NCBI GenBank assembly: GCA_016800925.1
Contig: JABCPU010000311.1
Coordinates: 16,321 to 80,320 of the forward strand
Length of the DNA: 64,000 bases
Reading direction: 5' to 3'
Origin: Suillus spraguei
Lineage: Eukaryota > Basidiomycota > Agaricomycetes > Boletales > Suillaceae
The notes under the pieces: generated by a model
Told to the model about the DNA's origin: nothing
Databases searched by the model: none
Seen by the model: the letters and a program-made list of their open reading frames with translations, nothing else
Made by a program: the position numbers and the translations under genes
Shown: piece by piece, positions 11,390-22,579 of the stretch
Layout: every line of letters starts with the position of its first letter
How positions within the stretch are numbered: position 1 is the first letter of the stretch

Positions 11390-12860
11390 ATGGGTATTAA
11401 TCAACCGGCAGAAGAGGATCCCTCACCAACTGGAAAGGTCACCGGAATAGAAAGCGATCATACTCTTGACTTCCCAAACCTTTCACACCCAGTTTCACAT
11501 CCACCCGCGCTTCAGCGCCCCAGTCAACTTCTCACATTCTCGTATTCACCTTCTCACATCCTACAATTTGATGACTCTGCATTGCGCTATTTCGTCAATC
11601 CACCGCGTGTGCAGATCTGAATTATGGTTATAACAATTGGACACGGCGCCCAGACGAACGTGGACGCATCGATAGTTTACTGAGCGCGTGGTCACGGTTC
11701 AAGAAAAGTCTCAATGGGCAAAATCCGAGATTGGGGTGATAAGCTGGAGAGGGTTATGACCAAGTGAGACGTCATCCCATTCACTGCATGATGTTTCTTT
11801 ACCTGGGGGATACTTTTGGTAAGAATATTGACGGCACCTTACGAAGAGCGAGATGTTTGGGAGCTCAACGTGATGTGTGTCGATGGTACTATGTACTTTG
11901 AGGAGCATCTATCGGATGCGAAAATAAAGGAAAAGTGAAGCTTTTTTCCGTCTTACATGTGTGTATTGCTTACCTTGATGAAGGAACGATATGGAACCTC
12001 GGCATCGACTTCAGTCTTACTATGGGTATTCATTTGAATCGTATTGCACATCGTCAGCTCCCGATGAACATGAACATCATTCCTCTGGTACATCGGGCGC
12101 TGTTGGTTGGGGCGGCGATGTTGATACCAATGTTCAGTGGTGCAGTGTTGTGAAGACCAAGTTGGGTGATACACGCATCATCATCGGTGGAGAAGTAGAC
12201 TGCGTTCGAGGTATGTGTTAATCTACGTCAATAGATTCGGAGACGTTATCTGCTGTAGGAAAATATGCGGGAAATACTGACAACTTCGTGGAACTCAAAA
12301 CTTCACTATCAATACGTGGACCACAAGACGAAGCCAAGTTCGAAAAGTAATTGTCATCTGCGTTTCAGACACCTGCGCTTCCTGAAACTATGTGACAGAA
12401 AGCTTTTAAAATTTTATTTCCAGTCATTTCTGCTGGGAGTTCCGGTATGTATAACGACACTAAAACAGGACCCTCTCATAAATACAGTGCATTATAGGAG
12501 GTCTTTGTTGGGTTTAGAAAACCATCGGGATACTTGACGACTACGCAAGCCTTCCAGACTGTACAAATACCTCGCCTGGTTCGAGGAAAGCCTGGTGCCT
12601 GGGATCCCAATATCTGTCTAGCATGGGGAGACCGATTTCTATCTTTTCTCAGGAACACCATTAAAGGAGGCTCAGGGGGTAATGTCTGGCGTATCAAATT
12701 CGCGCCAAAGACAGGGGTTTTTGCTGTTTTGCTAGACGATGTGGATGTCAGGGACGTCGAAGGAGGGGAAGATCGCGTGGGATTCCTTCCAAGATGGTAT
12801 TGGGAAGAAATAACTGGTACTGTCGCGTACGACTCAGAAGTCAGCCCAAACAAGGAGTAG
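11390..12860 (+). pseudogene. DXO/Rai1-type decapping and 5' quality-control nuclease, 5' part frame-broken
   Basis: Family role: removal of incomplete or NAD caps and RNA 5'-end quality control in the nucleus or cytoplasm. Exons read 11390-11763, 11824-11934, 11984-12210, 12259-12346, 12399-12444 and 12498-12860, with introns of 48-60 nt. Hallmarks in order are FDDSALRYFVNPP, LNYGYNNWTRRP, VISWRG (substrate-binding Arg), ILTAPYEERDVWELNV, YGYSFES (motif Glu), GGEVDC (Glu and Asp), FVELKTS (Glu-x-Lys), KLLKFYFQSFLLGVP and VGFRKPSG. All catalytic residues are present. In the first exon, however, the homologous frame changes three times by one base, at about 11613, 11716-11735 and 11752, and stops occur in every single frame. 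Exons 2-6 are intact. This is either a recently damaged gene or a cluster of base-level assembly errors. Confidence 0.8.
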
Positions 12861-13468
12861 AGGAGCGTCGTCCAAGGTAGGAGCGTTCTGGGTGGAAGAT
12901 ATGAACTAAAATAGGCGTTCATGGATCATATGCCACTCACCTGATCGACTCATAACTGTCAGCCATTCTCGCGAGACGTCTTTTAGACCCACGTGAACTC
13001 CGGTTATCTTGCCGTCAGTCCTGTTATCTCAATCCCATGTCGTGCGAGGGGCCGATCCCCACCGATTAAACATAGCTCACTTCAGTCATATGGTTTCTAT
13101 CCAGGACGTACTACACGCTCTCGATCAGCGTGAAGGAAAATGTAGATAAAAACGTTGTCGGGATGACTTTCTCGTTGAACGTAAAGAATATTTCTGTGAA
13201 TTCTGAACCATTATTGGCTATTTACGTGTAAAAATAGGCACAAACCGGCAAACGACCCGTGGGAATTCGGATGAATAAGACTAGCGCGTCGTCGCGCGTG
13301 CTCCATTCCTTAACGCGCTCCTCGACGTCCCACACAGCGACCAGCTTCCTCTCTTGGTCATTTGTAACGGCCCCAAGGTCTTACGGCTTACGGCTAAACG
13401 CTCCCACTGTGATATATTGTGCTTTATTCTGTATATAATCACTAGAAACTCCCAGCGACGCGCTCCTT
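12861..13468 (+). promoter_or_regulatory. promoter region with a CGCG cluster (13284-13318)
   Basis: The stretch lies between the DXO-like gene and the Whi5/Nrm1-like gene and has no ORF of note. At 13284-13318 there are four CGCG-containing words (AGCGCGTC, TCGCGCGTG, AACGCGC), about 150-185 bp before the next ATG. In yeasts, MBF binds ACGCG-type MCB boxes and NRM1 is itself an MBF target, so these could be MBF sites. This is inference from composition only. Confidence 0.3.
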
Positions 13469-15210
13469 ATGGCGACTCCGTCGTCTTCGGTGACCTCAGC
13501 ATCCCCGCCAACGACCTACCTACAGCCCTACAGCCCTTCTACATCGATGGATGTGGATCCAATAGAGAAGGAGGATAGGCTGAAGGCTATCCAGAAAGTC
13601 ATGGCGAGCACGGAACTTTCGATGGTGAGTTATTTCATTTCAGACTGAGCACTTCGCGGGACGCGTTGTCGGGCGGTCATTCGCGCCAACGATATGGAAG
13701 GGCATACAGAATATTATTGCTTTGTGGTGCTCGTATACCGGATCCCCCGCTGAGATTGCTGTGTGCAGGGCACGGTCGTGATATAATACGAGAATACTAA
13801 CATACTCCTGTCTTTCTCTCCTAGGTGACGCGCAATCTTCGCGCCCGCTTGTCGTATGCATCATACAAGGCTACCCATAATATTTCTCATGTCAAACTGA
13901 CTGACCTCGAGGCGAAAACCCGTGCCCTGGCTGCTGCCCCGCCGCGCCTGATCGGCACTAAGCGCAAGGCTACCACCGGCAATAACTATTACAACAACCC
14001 CGCCACACAGGGCACGGTTGCAAGGCGTGGAGCTATGGCTCCTCCCGCCGTATCTGCGGCTTCTGCCCTAGCCGTTTCTCGTTCCCACTATCCCACGACC
14101 GTGACAGGTTCCAGTCCCAACGCGACTCAGAGCCTGTTCACCACTCTCCTCGGACCTCCTCCGTTGAAACAAGCTCGAACAGTTCGCAATTCAACAGACC
14201 CTCCTGTTCAGGCAGCCGCTCGTTCGACTGCCGGATCTCGGTCCCGAGGATCGGATCGTGCGTCTGCCCTACGCAGCATAGCAGAGAGCACCCGCGCGCA
14301 GTCCCGTAGCCGCAAGGAGGATATGACCCGGTCTAAACCTAAACGGGCGGACAAAGGGAAGCAAAAGGCATCCGCGGTGGACTCGGCGGATGTAGAGCGG
14401 CAGGCTGTGGCTACTCTGACATCGCTTCTCCAGTCGCGTCCTTCCGTAGCTAGCGTGTCATCTCCGCGGTCCACGCTCTCTACTGCATCTGATACGAGTT
14501 CATTCCAGTCTTTGTCGCAATATGCACAAAGCTCTGCTCGTACATCGACAGCAGCGACTTCGCTGCTGCCATCAGCCGAGTCATCATTTACTATGCCTCG
14601 GGCAGCTACTCCACCCCGTAACTCGGGTGACAACATCTATTCGACTCCTCGTGCAGATGACGAGGAGGCAGCTAAACTCATGCTTTATCTACATACATCA
14701 CCCTCTCCCGCACGCCCTACAACCACCCGGGACAGGGATACCCAAGATCTTGCAGCCTACAGAGCCCTTGGGAGCGGTTCTGCATCCCTCCTTGCTAAAG
14801 GAAAGATCCTTTTCGCAGGCCAGGACACTAGAAGCTCGCTGAGATCAGAGCACAGCTTTACGTCAGAGACTTTATCATCCAGCCAAGATAGCACGCATCC
14901 TTTCAACCAGCCATTGCGATTGGATGCTGCTCCTTCTGGATCTCTCGCGCCTGCACCATCTTTAGAGCCGACGGTTATTCCACCTACCCCAACTTTGGGT
15001 GCTGAATCCCCATCACTGTTACCATCTCCACCTTCACCTTCTAGGCGTAGTGATACTTCAAATGATTATTCTGGTTCGCCATCAAACAGCCTTCACGCCC
15101 CACCCACTCCGGGCAATGTCCCATTCAATCTCAATGACTTTATCAATGTTTCTCCTTCCCCTGCCGTTACGACCGGCCGCGTGCAGCAGTATCTCTCAAA
15201 TCTGGTCTGA
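13469..15210 (+). CDS. Whi5/Nrm1-like G1/S transcriptional repressor (tentative)
   Basis: Two exons, 13469-13624 and 13825-15210, are joined by a 200-nt intron (GATG|GTGAGT ... TCCTAG|GTGACG), giving 513 aa. Residues 35-80 hold the only folded-looking part, RLKAIQKVMASTELS followed by VTRNLRARLSYASYKATH. This resembles the short Whi5/Nrm1 motif that binds SBF/MBF. The remainder is Ser/Thr/Pro/Ala-rich and disordered, with many SP/TP sites suited to CDK control. The C terminus carries PFNLNDFINVSPSP, which fits the end pattern of this family in fungi. Nuclear location and a role in shutting off G1/S genes are inferred from that similarity. The start was chosen as the first ATG with an open frame into the donor. 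An alternative is an unrelated low-complexity protein. Confidence 0.55.
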
Positions 15211-16495
15211 GTGCTAACCTGCGTGCGGACGTTGGCAGAAAGCTTTTTGATGAAGAGCAGCAGCGGCACCACTACCAAGGCAATCATAACACCGTCAGCG
15301 GCTTCACTGATATCCATCATGATAGAGTCGGCGTCCTCGGTGCTAGTATCGATCTCGCAAGCACTTGATTTATTTTTGTTGTCCTCATCGATTGGCTCCT
15401 TCACGTCTAACACACTTTCCATGACACATTCATTCTTCATCAATAATGCGGAATCCCTGTTGTACCAACATGAAGAACAGACTCCCTTGTATCTACCACT
15501 CGACCCGGCTGGACGACGGCGCTGCAATCTACTCCACTTGTTGGTTTTTGATATTATCCGCAAGGCATGGACTCATCGGTATCGGGCATCAAAGCTCGAA
15601 GTTGGGAAATTATCATTGCTATCTATTTTTACGGCCCCCAATTCCTCATTTACGGTTGGATCATGACCTTCTGTTAGCTTTGCGTCCATAATGATTTCTT
15701 TTTCTGTTGTTCATTAGCGCTCTGGAGAAGCATCATAAACTCCTTATCACTTTTGTGAATCAAGTCAGACATCCGCTGGATGCACCTGTTTATTTCATCC
15801 ATCCCTCTCTATCTTTTGAGTTGTTTCCATTATCCCATTCATCCTTATTCTCCTATTTGCCATGGTAATTTGTTGACACGGTCAGACCTCCTGTTGTTTG
15901 TTTTACCATGTTTCTCTATCGCCATGTGCTCATACCGTCTGCATCGCAATGCATAACGTTTCTTGACTCGCTTGACTCGTATAAATCATCTCATACTTTT
16001 TAACCAGAAGTACTACAATGCATACACGTTAACAAAACCAGATTAATTTCAGGAGGCATTACACCTCGGCTGAAATAGGCAGTTGTATTGGAGTGAGTGT
16101 TTGAGCATGCAGAGTCTATCACACTATGTTCATTGAAGTGCTACAGTTCATTTCATTTTGCCGCTGTTGCGAATCTACTGTGGTAACTGTCATAAAGCGG
16201 GTTACTATGCAACATACACACACCAGAGCAAGAGATTTCACCGTCAAGATAGTGCGTGTCTGCAAAGGCATGGTCCAGTGTAGATCTGACGGTTCGTGCA
16301 TTGTCTATTGTCACAGACAACCACTACGGAACAATTGTGGGTTTCGGTGAGAGTCCACCAGTGATCGTCGTATTTTTCTAACAAATTGCATCCCTACTAG
16401 TTGGATAAGAGTTGTGGCCTTTTGTCCAAAAATTGCTGTTTCATTGTACAACCACAAATACCACACGCCACTTCAGTCCCCTTTATTCTGCACCT
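15211..16495. other. gene-free stretch (3' region and upstream DNA)
   Basis: Open frames on both strands between 15211 and 15700 overlap each other and show no motif. They probably reflect 3' UTR sequence of the preceding gene. The rest is AT-rich with no recognisable feature until the TATA box of the next gene. Confidence 0.35.
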
Positions 16496-16502
16496 TATAT
16501 AA
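16496..16502 (+). promoter_or_regulatory. TATA box
   Basis: TATATAA lies 37 bp upstream of the ATG of the single-exon gene at 16539, within CACCTTATATAAGGGAG. Its spacing suits a short 5' UTR. Confidence 0.55.
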
Positions 16503-16538
16503 GGGAGAGAGACTTGTCATAGCCTCTCCATAACAAAA

Positions 16539-17183
16539 ATGCCCTCTCTTTCCAAGTTGTTCAAAGCCGCAACGACGAATATCTTCTCTCATCATCGTGA
16601 CCCTCACTCTGGCGGGCCACCTAACGACTTGAAGGCCACGAGAGCCCAAGAAACTGTGACTTCCGCGGGACAACTCGTCGGCCAACCAGCACCATCTCAG
16701 CCATTCGAGCTTGTCCGTCCACCAAAGCAGCTACACATCAATCCGATCATAGGTCGTCCTTATGTCCAGTTCTATGGATACGCAGTCCCCGATGACTGGC
16801 TGATCCGTTACGCGGAGAAAGAATGCCCAGAAATGTTGCCTGAACGCGATCACATATGCTACAAGAACCACGCCATGGTGCGAGCACGCGAGGTCATTTC
16901 AAGTCGGGCGGACTTCTGGTCGTTCGATTTCAAACGTTGTTTCAATCCCAAGGATGGCTCGGTACCTCCTCTGTGGTTCGAAGCGTTTATGGCCAAATAC
17001 TTCAATTCCGGCGATGACGAAATTAGGGCTGTTCAAATTGACACCGTTGCGGTGTTCACTGTGTGCTCTGAACGAGATGACTCCTTTAAAGAGCGTCCCA
17101 CTCAGAGACAAATGGACACTATGACAGAGTTGCTCCAGTGTGCACCACGGTGGTGGGTGTCTTGTGACTATGACTATGACTGA
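16539..17183 (+). CDS. uncharacterised single-exon protein, 214 aa
   Basis: The ORF is intronless, preceded by a TATA box, and its ATG has CAAAAATG context. The protein has a low-complexity basic N terminus (about 1-65). A compact segment follows from about residue 70, rich in aromatic residues (YVQFYGYAVPDDWLIRYAEKE, DFWSFDFKRCF, PPLWFEAFMAKYF), and it ends in an acidic DYDYD tail. No signal peptide or membrane segment is visible. I do not recognise a named domain; it looks like one of the many lineage-restricted basidiomycete proteins. Length, composition and promoter context make it a real gene. Confidence 0.65.
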   Translation: MPSLSKLFKAATTNIFSHHRDPHSGGPPNDLKATRAQETVTSAGQLVGQPAPSQPFELVRPPKQLHINPIIGRPYVQFYGYAVPDDWLIRYAEKECPEMLPERDHICYKNHAMVRAREVISSRADFWSFDFKRCFNPKDGSVPPLWFEAFMAKYFNSGDDEIRAVQIDTVAVFTVCSERDDSFKERPTQRQMDTMTELLQCAPRWWVSCDYDYD

Positions 17184-17761
17184 GCACAGATGGCGATTGC
17201 AACGAGAAACTTGAGCTTTTCCTTTAAATTGTGTGCTGTAGCGGTCACACATCAGATCTAGGGTATCATAATATACGTACATGACTAGATGTGATTAAAC
17301 GAGATGTGGATCTGCTGATTCGGAGTGACGTCGGCGATCCAGTAGCTTAACCTGACCCTGATTGCTAATATCTCGAGAAATTATGAAACATATCGTACAG
17401 ATTTCACGACTGGGTTGACAGTATTTACATAACCATTCAAGAGGGTAGTCACTATACGCGAGTACTTAAGTGGGGAGATGTTTGATTTGTGAAATGAGTC
17501 ACTTGTTAGAATTCAATGGATAGTTTATCCACGAGTAGCAGGTCCGATGCAGCTTCAAGAAGGACGTTAAGAGATACAGTAAATACTTAAACAGCTGCAG
17601 GACGGAACGTGATGTACGCAATGGCCACCGACTCAGAGCTGGGGCACGGTTATTTTGCTTGCATGGTGTAGAAATAACTTGAAGATATAGCAAATATACA
17701 TTATACTTTGTTTCGTGCAAGGTGATATATATACCGGCATTGGAAATAATATGGGATGGTA
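17184..17761. other. intergenic between convergent genes
   Basis: Shared 3' region of the single-exon gene at 16539 and the minus-strand MYND gene that ends at 17762. No feature recognised. Confidence 0.4.
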
Positions 17762-19873
17762 TCATTTTTTGAGGAACTTGCGAGAGCATTGCTTCTTGTG
17801 TACATCTTTCCAGTGTATCTTGATTGCATGATCGTCAGCAACAAGACTTACAAAATGCCTCAATCATACCTTCTGATGCTCGGCAGAACAATACCTAGAC
17901 GTCATCCTGTTCAGCATCATATCGTCTCGCTTTGTTCTGAAATACTTACAAAATGGCCCTGCAACCACTGCACGTCTTGAGATCCTGGCCACCAGGTTTT
18001 CCGCAAGCAGCGCAAGCCGACTGGCTCCTTTTATCCTTCGTGCTGGACGTTGTCTCTTGCCAATATCCGTGACTCTCGTAGTCCCATTCGCGCTGAATGC
18101 TCTGGCCTTTCTTGAGTTTACCTATCCTGGAGTCTTGTGCACTATGATTTATAGGCATGGTGAATGCCTTCATGCCTGCCCTGACTGAATTGGGCGAACT
18201 AAGCGCTGCGATGAGTCGTTCGTTAGCCCGGTCGATATCAAAGGCGTCAATGTCGAACAGGGAAGGAGGTTTTCCGAAGCCTTTGTAATTCAGGCAATCA
18301 AGAATTTCGCGTCTTTTCTTGACCCTCGAGAGATGTTTAGCACAAAAGTGAATCGAAGAGAAAACCTACTGCTCGGTGTATGAATCAGTGTCATAGGCCT
18401 TAAGAAAGTCTTGGTATCGGTATGACCCTCTCATATTTTCTGAACGACAGTTTTATAAGTGGATCATTGTATACATTAAAAGCGTAGCTTACCACCGGGG
18501 CACATGCCCTTGCCATCGAGTATCTGGACACGTCCATATGACTCTTCGAGGGGGAAGATTTTCTCGATCTGAGCGACGTAAAATCAGTCCAGTATAGAGT
18601 AAGATACTTAAGCATACCTCAATCTCGTGGTACCACTTGTCCCCGTAGTCATACAAGTGCCCAAATGTATCACCCACTTTCGAAAACAGATGGGCAAGCA
18701 TATACCTGATTGCCATCGGAATCACGTGACGGGGTGAAGTTATGCTCTTACTTGTCATCCGGAAGGTAATCATATCCAACCTGGAGTCAAGATGTCAAAA
18801 GCTCTAAACATATCTCCTTAGTTGACTTGCCTGGTTTATATGCATTACGTCTGTTGCGTTGGCGTCCTATATATGTAGTTAAGGATGGTCTATGGTATTA
18901 AAAGGGCTCAATTTACCTCGGGACCAAATACAGCGCCGTCTCTGAAATCTGTGAACGTGTAGCAGTGGAGGTTTCGTACCCTACGCAAAACGATGGCGTC
19001 AGTATACATATGGAGTCTGAAAAGCAAATAAGTACCAATTCAGAACGGGTGAAAGGACCTTGTCCTGGAACACGCCTATCTTCATTCCAGCTGAGAGGCG
19101 CACCCTGCGCCATATGCGAGGGTCGCCATTGGCATCCTGCAATAACCTGCGAAGAGCACATCAGCGGGTGGAGTGTAATTAATACAGGAAACATACTTCA
19201 AGTGTATCTTGATCACAATGTCCTTCTTGTCAAGGTCTGCGAGATCAAGTTTGCTGAGCTGCTCGCGCTGCGAGGACAATGACAAGTCAGAAAGAGATCG
19301 GAGTCACTCACAAGTGTACATACCTTGCGATGCTTTAGAACATCCATGAATTGCTTTTCAGGCCAGGGTTCTCCACCGCGGTTGTCGTATGAGAATTGGT
19401 GCGCCATCTGAAGGCAAATAAACAAGACAATCGAACCATCCCTACAAGCTTACCGTTCTATACATCATTTGTATTCCATCGACTAGTTTAAAGAATCAGG
19501 GTATAATATCTATCAAACTCAGAGTAGTTGCCTACAGTCCCAAATATTATCCTTGTGGTACTGTGCATGTTGACGTAACTGATTCGGGATTGGTAGGTGA
19601 TGTGCATACCGGAAATATACCCCAAGTCTGAATCTGCCCATGCGGCCCAGGTTTCGGCTTAAATGTGCGAGGATCTTGGAATTAAGGTATTCAGGACTCG
19701 TCCTCTAGAGAGTCGAACCACTTACCCTCAAAAAAAGTCTCTGGCATGCCTTCGCCATTGTCTCCAGGAAGAAACTTCACGAATTTTGGTTTGCCTGCGG
19801 GGCGCGTCGTAGAGCGAGGAGGAATATCCTCACCGGTCAACGAGAGTGTTGAAAAAAGGTTTGCAAAGTCCAT
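17762..19873 (-). CDS. pRiA4b ORF-3-like domain plus C-terminal MYND zinc finger, 456 aa
   Basis: Sixteen exons can be joined without a frame break: 19873-19726, 19674-19610, 19578-19536, 19482-19454, 19407-19324, 19267-19197, 19146-19036, 18980-18917, 18866-18831, 18780-18752, 18705-18618, 18568-18493, 18439-18370, 18324-17950, 17894-17870 and 17818-17762. The middle matches the plasmid pRiA4b ORF-3 fold: IWRRVRLSAGMKIGVFQDKV, then VGDTFGHLYDYGDKWYHEIE, then LDGKGMCPGENMRGSYRYQDF. The end is a MYND finger (CAACGKPGGQDLKTCSGC, ILYCSAEHQ, IHWKDVHKKQC) with all Cys/His ligands present. MYND fingers bind short proline-rich peptides; the ORF-3 domain has no established activity. Intron 9 uses a GC donor (CCAG|GCAAGT); the other introns are GT-AG. 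Function is unknown, probably protein-protein interaction. Confidence 0.85.
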
Positions 19874-20339
19874 GGTTGCTGCTCAACAGATGTAGCATGC
19901 TGAACGGGTCAGGCATACATAACACCCGAAAAGGCATATTACTTACGCCGCCTCGGAGACTGGCACAAACTTTAAAAGTATAATAATTATAAGCTTCTCG
20001 ACCCACCCACATTCAAAGTAGCACCAATTGCCCTTCCACTTTTCTATGACACGTATAATGCACAACCTGTGGCCCCACTCATCGCTTGGACCTAAACTCA
20101 CGGTATTCTAACGTTGAACTTCATTTATTGTGTGACGTGGTCCTTCTGGATAAAACATTGTCACCAACATACAGGGACTTACTGGGGACTTACATAAATA
20201 ATATACTTATCGTCGAACCGCACAGACAAACAAAGGACAAAGTTCAACAAATAGCACTACCCAGATAAAAGCTCGTGTCTTACCAGTGTACCATCCACCT
20301 TGCATCTCCCATTATCAATACTCTTCTCATACGTTCAAG
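19874..20339. promoter_or_regulatory. divergent promoter region
   Basis: This 466-bp gap separates the minus-strand MYND gene from the plus-strand small gene at 20340, so it presumably contains both promoters. No clear TATA box or operator was seen. Confidence 0.3.
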
Positions 20340-20688
20340 ATGTCTAGCAACGGAAAAGACTACACGTACACTAGCCATGGTACCAACGATCAGGTAAGTG
20401 CCTGTCTCGCGAGTCAGGAATGGTGATTAACGAGATCGCGCTTTTATAGGGGAATCACTACTGCTCGCGTGACTATGGTAGCAGTGGCACTGGATACCAC
20501 TATTCTAACAAGTGCGTTTTCAATGTTCATGAATGATTACTCACCGATGGTGCTGATTATGTGACAGCGACGGAAGTTATTACTACAGCAACCCCAACGG
20601 ATCCAATTACTATAACAGTGGTACTGGGTACTCGCAGTACACTACTCCCAGCGGGTACACTCATAAGTCCAACGGTTCCTCGAAGTAA
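20340..20688 (+). CDS. small Tyr/Asn/Ser/Gly-rich protein, paralogue 1 (78 aa)
   Basis: Three exons: 20340-20393, 20450-20511 and 20568-20688, with introns of 56 nt each. The protein is made of short aromatic, hydrophilic blocks: YTYTSHGTNDQGNHYCSRDY, YHYSNNDGSYYYSNPNGS, YYNSGTGYSQYTTPSG. It has no signal peptide, membrane segment or known domain. The gene at 22250 encodes a close relative with introns at the same positions and an identical 62-nt second exon length, so both models support each other. The TNxQGNHxC...HYSN...DGSYYYxNPNG core is shared. Low-complexity Tyr/Asn-rich proteins of this sort are common in mushrooms and have no assigned function. Confidence 0.75.
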
Positions 20689-21508
20689 TTATAGGTGATT
20701 AGCCTCTCTTACACAGTAAGAATTAGCTTCTGATAATGGTGTATCAGGTCCTGGAGCAAGTCTGAAATTCATCGCATGCATCTTTCTTTTTTGCTCTTGC
20801 TACTTTGATCGATGTCCTTACTTTGGCAAATGTCAGTAACAGTGAATGTATGAGTATTTGATCGGGTCTTGATACATTGATGGGCCTACCTGAATTATTA
20901 TTTGTTGACAATTCTGGTGTCGTTCTCAGAGCTGGAGCGCACCGGGCTTCACTGGGTTCTTGAGTTCAGGTGCTATCATTTAGTAACTAATGAAGTTCCT
21001 TTCAGTCCCATTCCCCTACTGTATGGCGATCATATGACCTCTCAGGCGCGCATGGAAACTACGTTCTACCCCAGTCTAATCTTCATCACACCTTGCATGG
21101 TAATCTTTCGACTATCAGATTATCCATCAATACATCACCGGTATCATGGCATGGTCCGCTTCTTGGTTGAGCGGTGGGAACCGGCGGAAATAATACCATT
21201 CTCTGCTCAAATGATCAGATCTCGGCCAGACCAATTTTGTACTAGTAAGAGAACCTTTTTGGGAAAATGCGATTTACTAATTTACAATTGCAATTGCAGA
21301 TAAGACGCAGGCTATACCAGCAAATATCGGTGTAGTATATGACTCAATAACACCCAAGCCTACAACGAAACGTAGTCCAAGCACCCTGGCCAAAGCACTT
21401 CCCTCCATGAGTGCCATCTATTAAGATATGACTGCCGACGTCACTCTTGTACATACTCCGAGATCCTTTTCTTTTACATACGCAATCACTCCTCGTTACA
21501 TACAGTAT
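20689..21508. other. intergenic, no gene recognised
   Basis: The DNA is AT-rich. A 133-codon open frame at 20902-21303 has no motif or promoter and is not accepted as a gene. Confidence 0.35.
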
Positions 21509-22067
21509 AGGACCGGTCCTTTACCCACCTCAGGCAAAATTTATTATTTCTTCATTTTTTCATATCAACATATAAAAAGATATTAAAGATGAGGGCTCAA
21601 CGGACCTTCATATAGTATACAATGAAGAATTGATGTCTACGATGTCGTGCATGACAGAAATCAGTTGATTTTTCCATCCTGAGTGAATTTTGTTGAGAGC
21701 CATAGTACATCAATGATTTTTTTTGAGAAAAAGTGGTTGGTAGAATACAAAGTATATACTCTGAACATCATTTTCACCTGTAACAGATTTGTGAATACCT
21801 CCTTTGTTCCTTCTACAAAGTACATAGATTGAACAATGGTAGTTTTCAAAGGTGTTATCTTGACGGTAAAGGACTGGTGAAGTCAAAGATAACGCTGCTT
21901 TCAATGATCTTGCTACAACACACTAAAGTCGTCATCGATAGCTCTCAAAAATTTATCATAGTATTTAAATGTACATTGGAATATCACTGTTTACTACGAT
22001 TTTCGAAAAAAAGAATTATTATGAAGTGGGATGCATTTCAAAATGTGGTGGGTAAAGGACCGGTCCT
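21509..22067. mobile_element. MITE-like inverted-repeat element
   Basis: The two ends carry AGGACCGGTCCTTTACCCACC as a 21-bp perfect inverted repeat (from 21509 and up to 22067). The outermost GGACCGGTCC is itself a palindrome. The 559-bp interior is AT-rich and non-coding. No target duplication is evident, so the exact end positions could be off by a few bases. It sits between the two small paralogous genes. Confidence 0.6.
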
Positions 22068-22249
22068 CATCCCACCTTTGATTCTCCATTTCAATCAGCG
22101 TATTAATTCCTCTCCCCTCGAATTACTTCCCTCAGTCTTTTTATCCAAGACTGAAGTCCTTTCTCATTCCTAGTCCGTATCTATCTTCATTCGTAAGACC
22201 ATCACTGATCTCAACAAAGTCACCTCAAATCATACACTGAGCTCACACT

Positions 22250-22579
22250 ATGACGCAAGGCGACCACGTCATTACCGGGCATGGCACCAACAGTCAGGTA
22301 AGCGCCCAGTGTTCTGCGTAGGTAACGGACGCGACATCCCCGTCCTTAGGGTAATCACTGGTGCACGCGCGATCATGGGGACCGTGGTAATGGCTTCCAT
22401 TACTCTAACAAGTTCGTCCGTCTTGCTGCGCTGAACAATCTGCTCCTGACCTGTTTTCTTTTAGAGATGGCTCGTATTACTACGATAACCCTAATGGGAC
22501 CAAATACCACAACGACGGTGCCGGAAAAGCGACTTTGTCAACCCCGGATGGCCGAGTTATCGACCTTGGCAAGAAGTGA
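22250..22579 (+). CDS. small Tyr/Asn/Gly-rich protein, paralogue 2 (74 aa)
   Basis: Three exons: 22250-22297, 22350-22411 and 22465-22579. Intron positions and phases match the gene at 20340. The core HGTNSQGNHWCTRDHG, FHYSNKDGSYYYDNPNG is conserved, while the ends differ: this copy ends in TLSTPDGRVIDLGKK rather than a Tyr/Ser-rich tail. The pair arose by duplication and now has a MITE-like element between its members. Function unknown. Confidence 0.75.

Noticed and set aside
14208..14636. 142-codon minus-strand ORF
   Set aside because: Antisense shadow of the GC-rich, low-complexity exon 2 of the Whi5/Nrm1-like gene.
15093..15666. Overlapping ORFs on both strands after the Whi5/Nrm1-like gene
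   Set aside because: The minus frame overlaps the coding 3' end and the plus frame starts right after the stop; neither has a recognisable domain, so 3' UTR is simpler.
20902..21303. 133-codon ORF
   Set aside because: No motif, no good start context and no homologous partner near the duplicated small genes.
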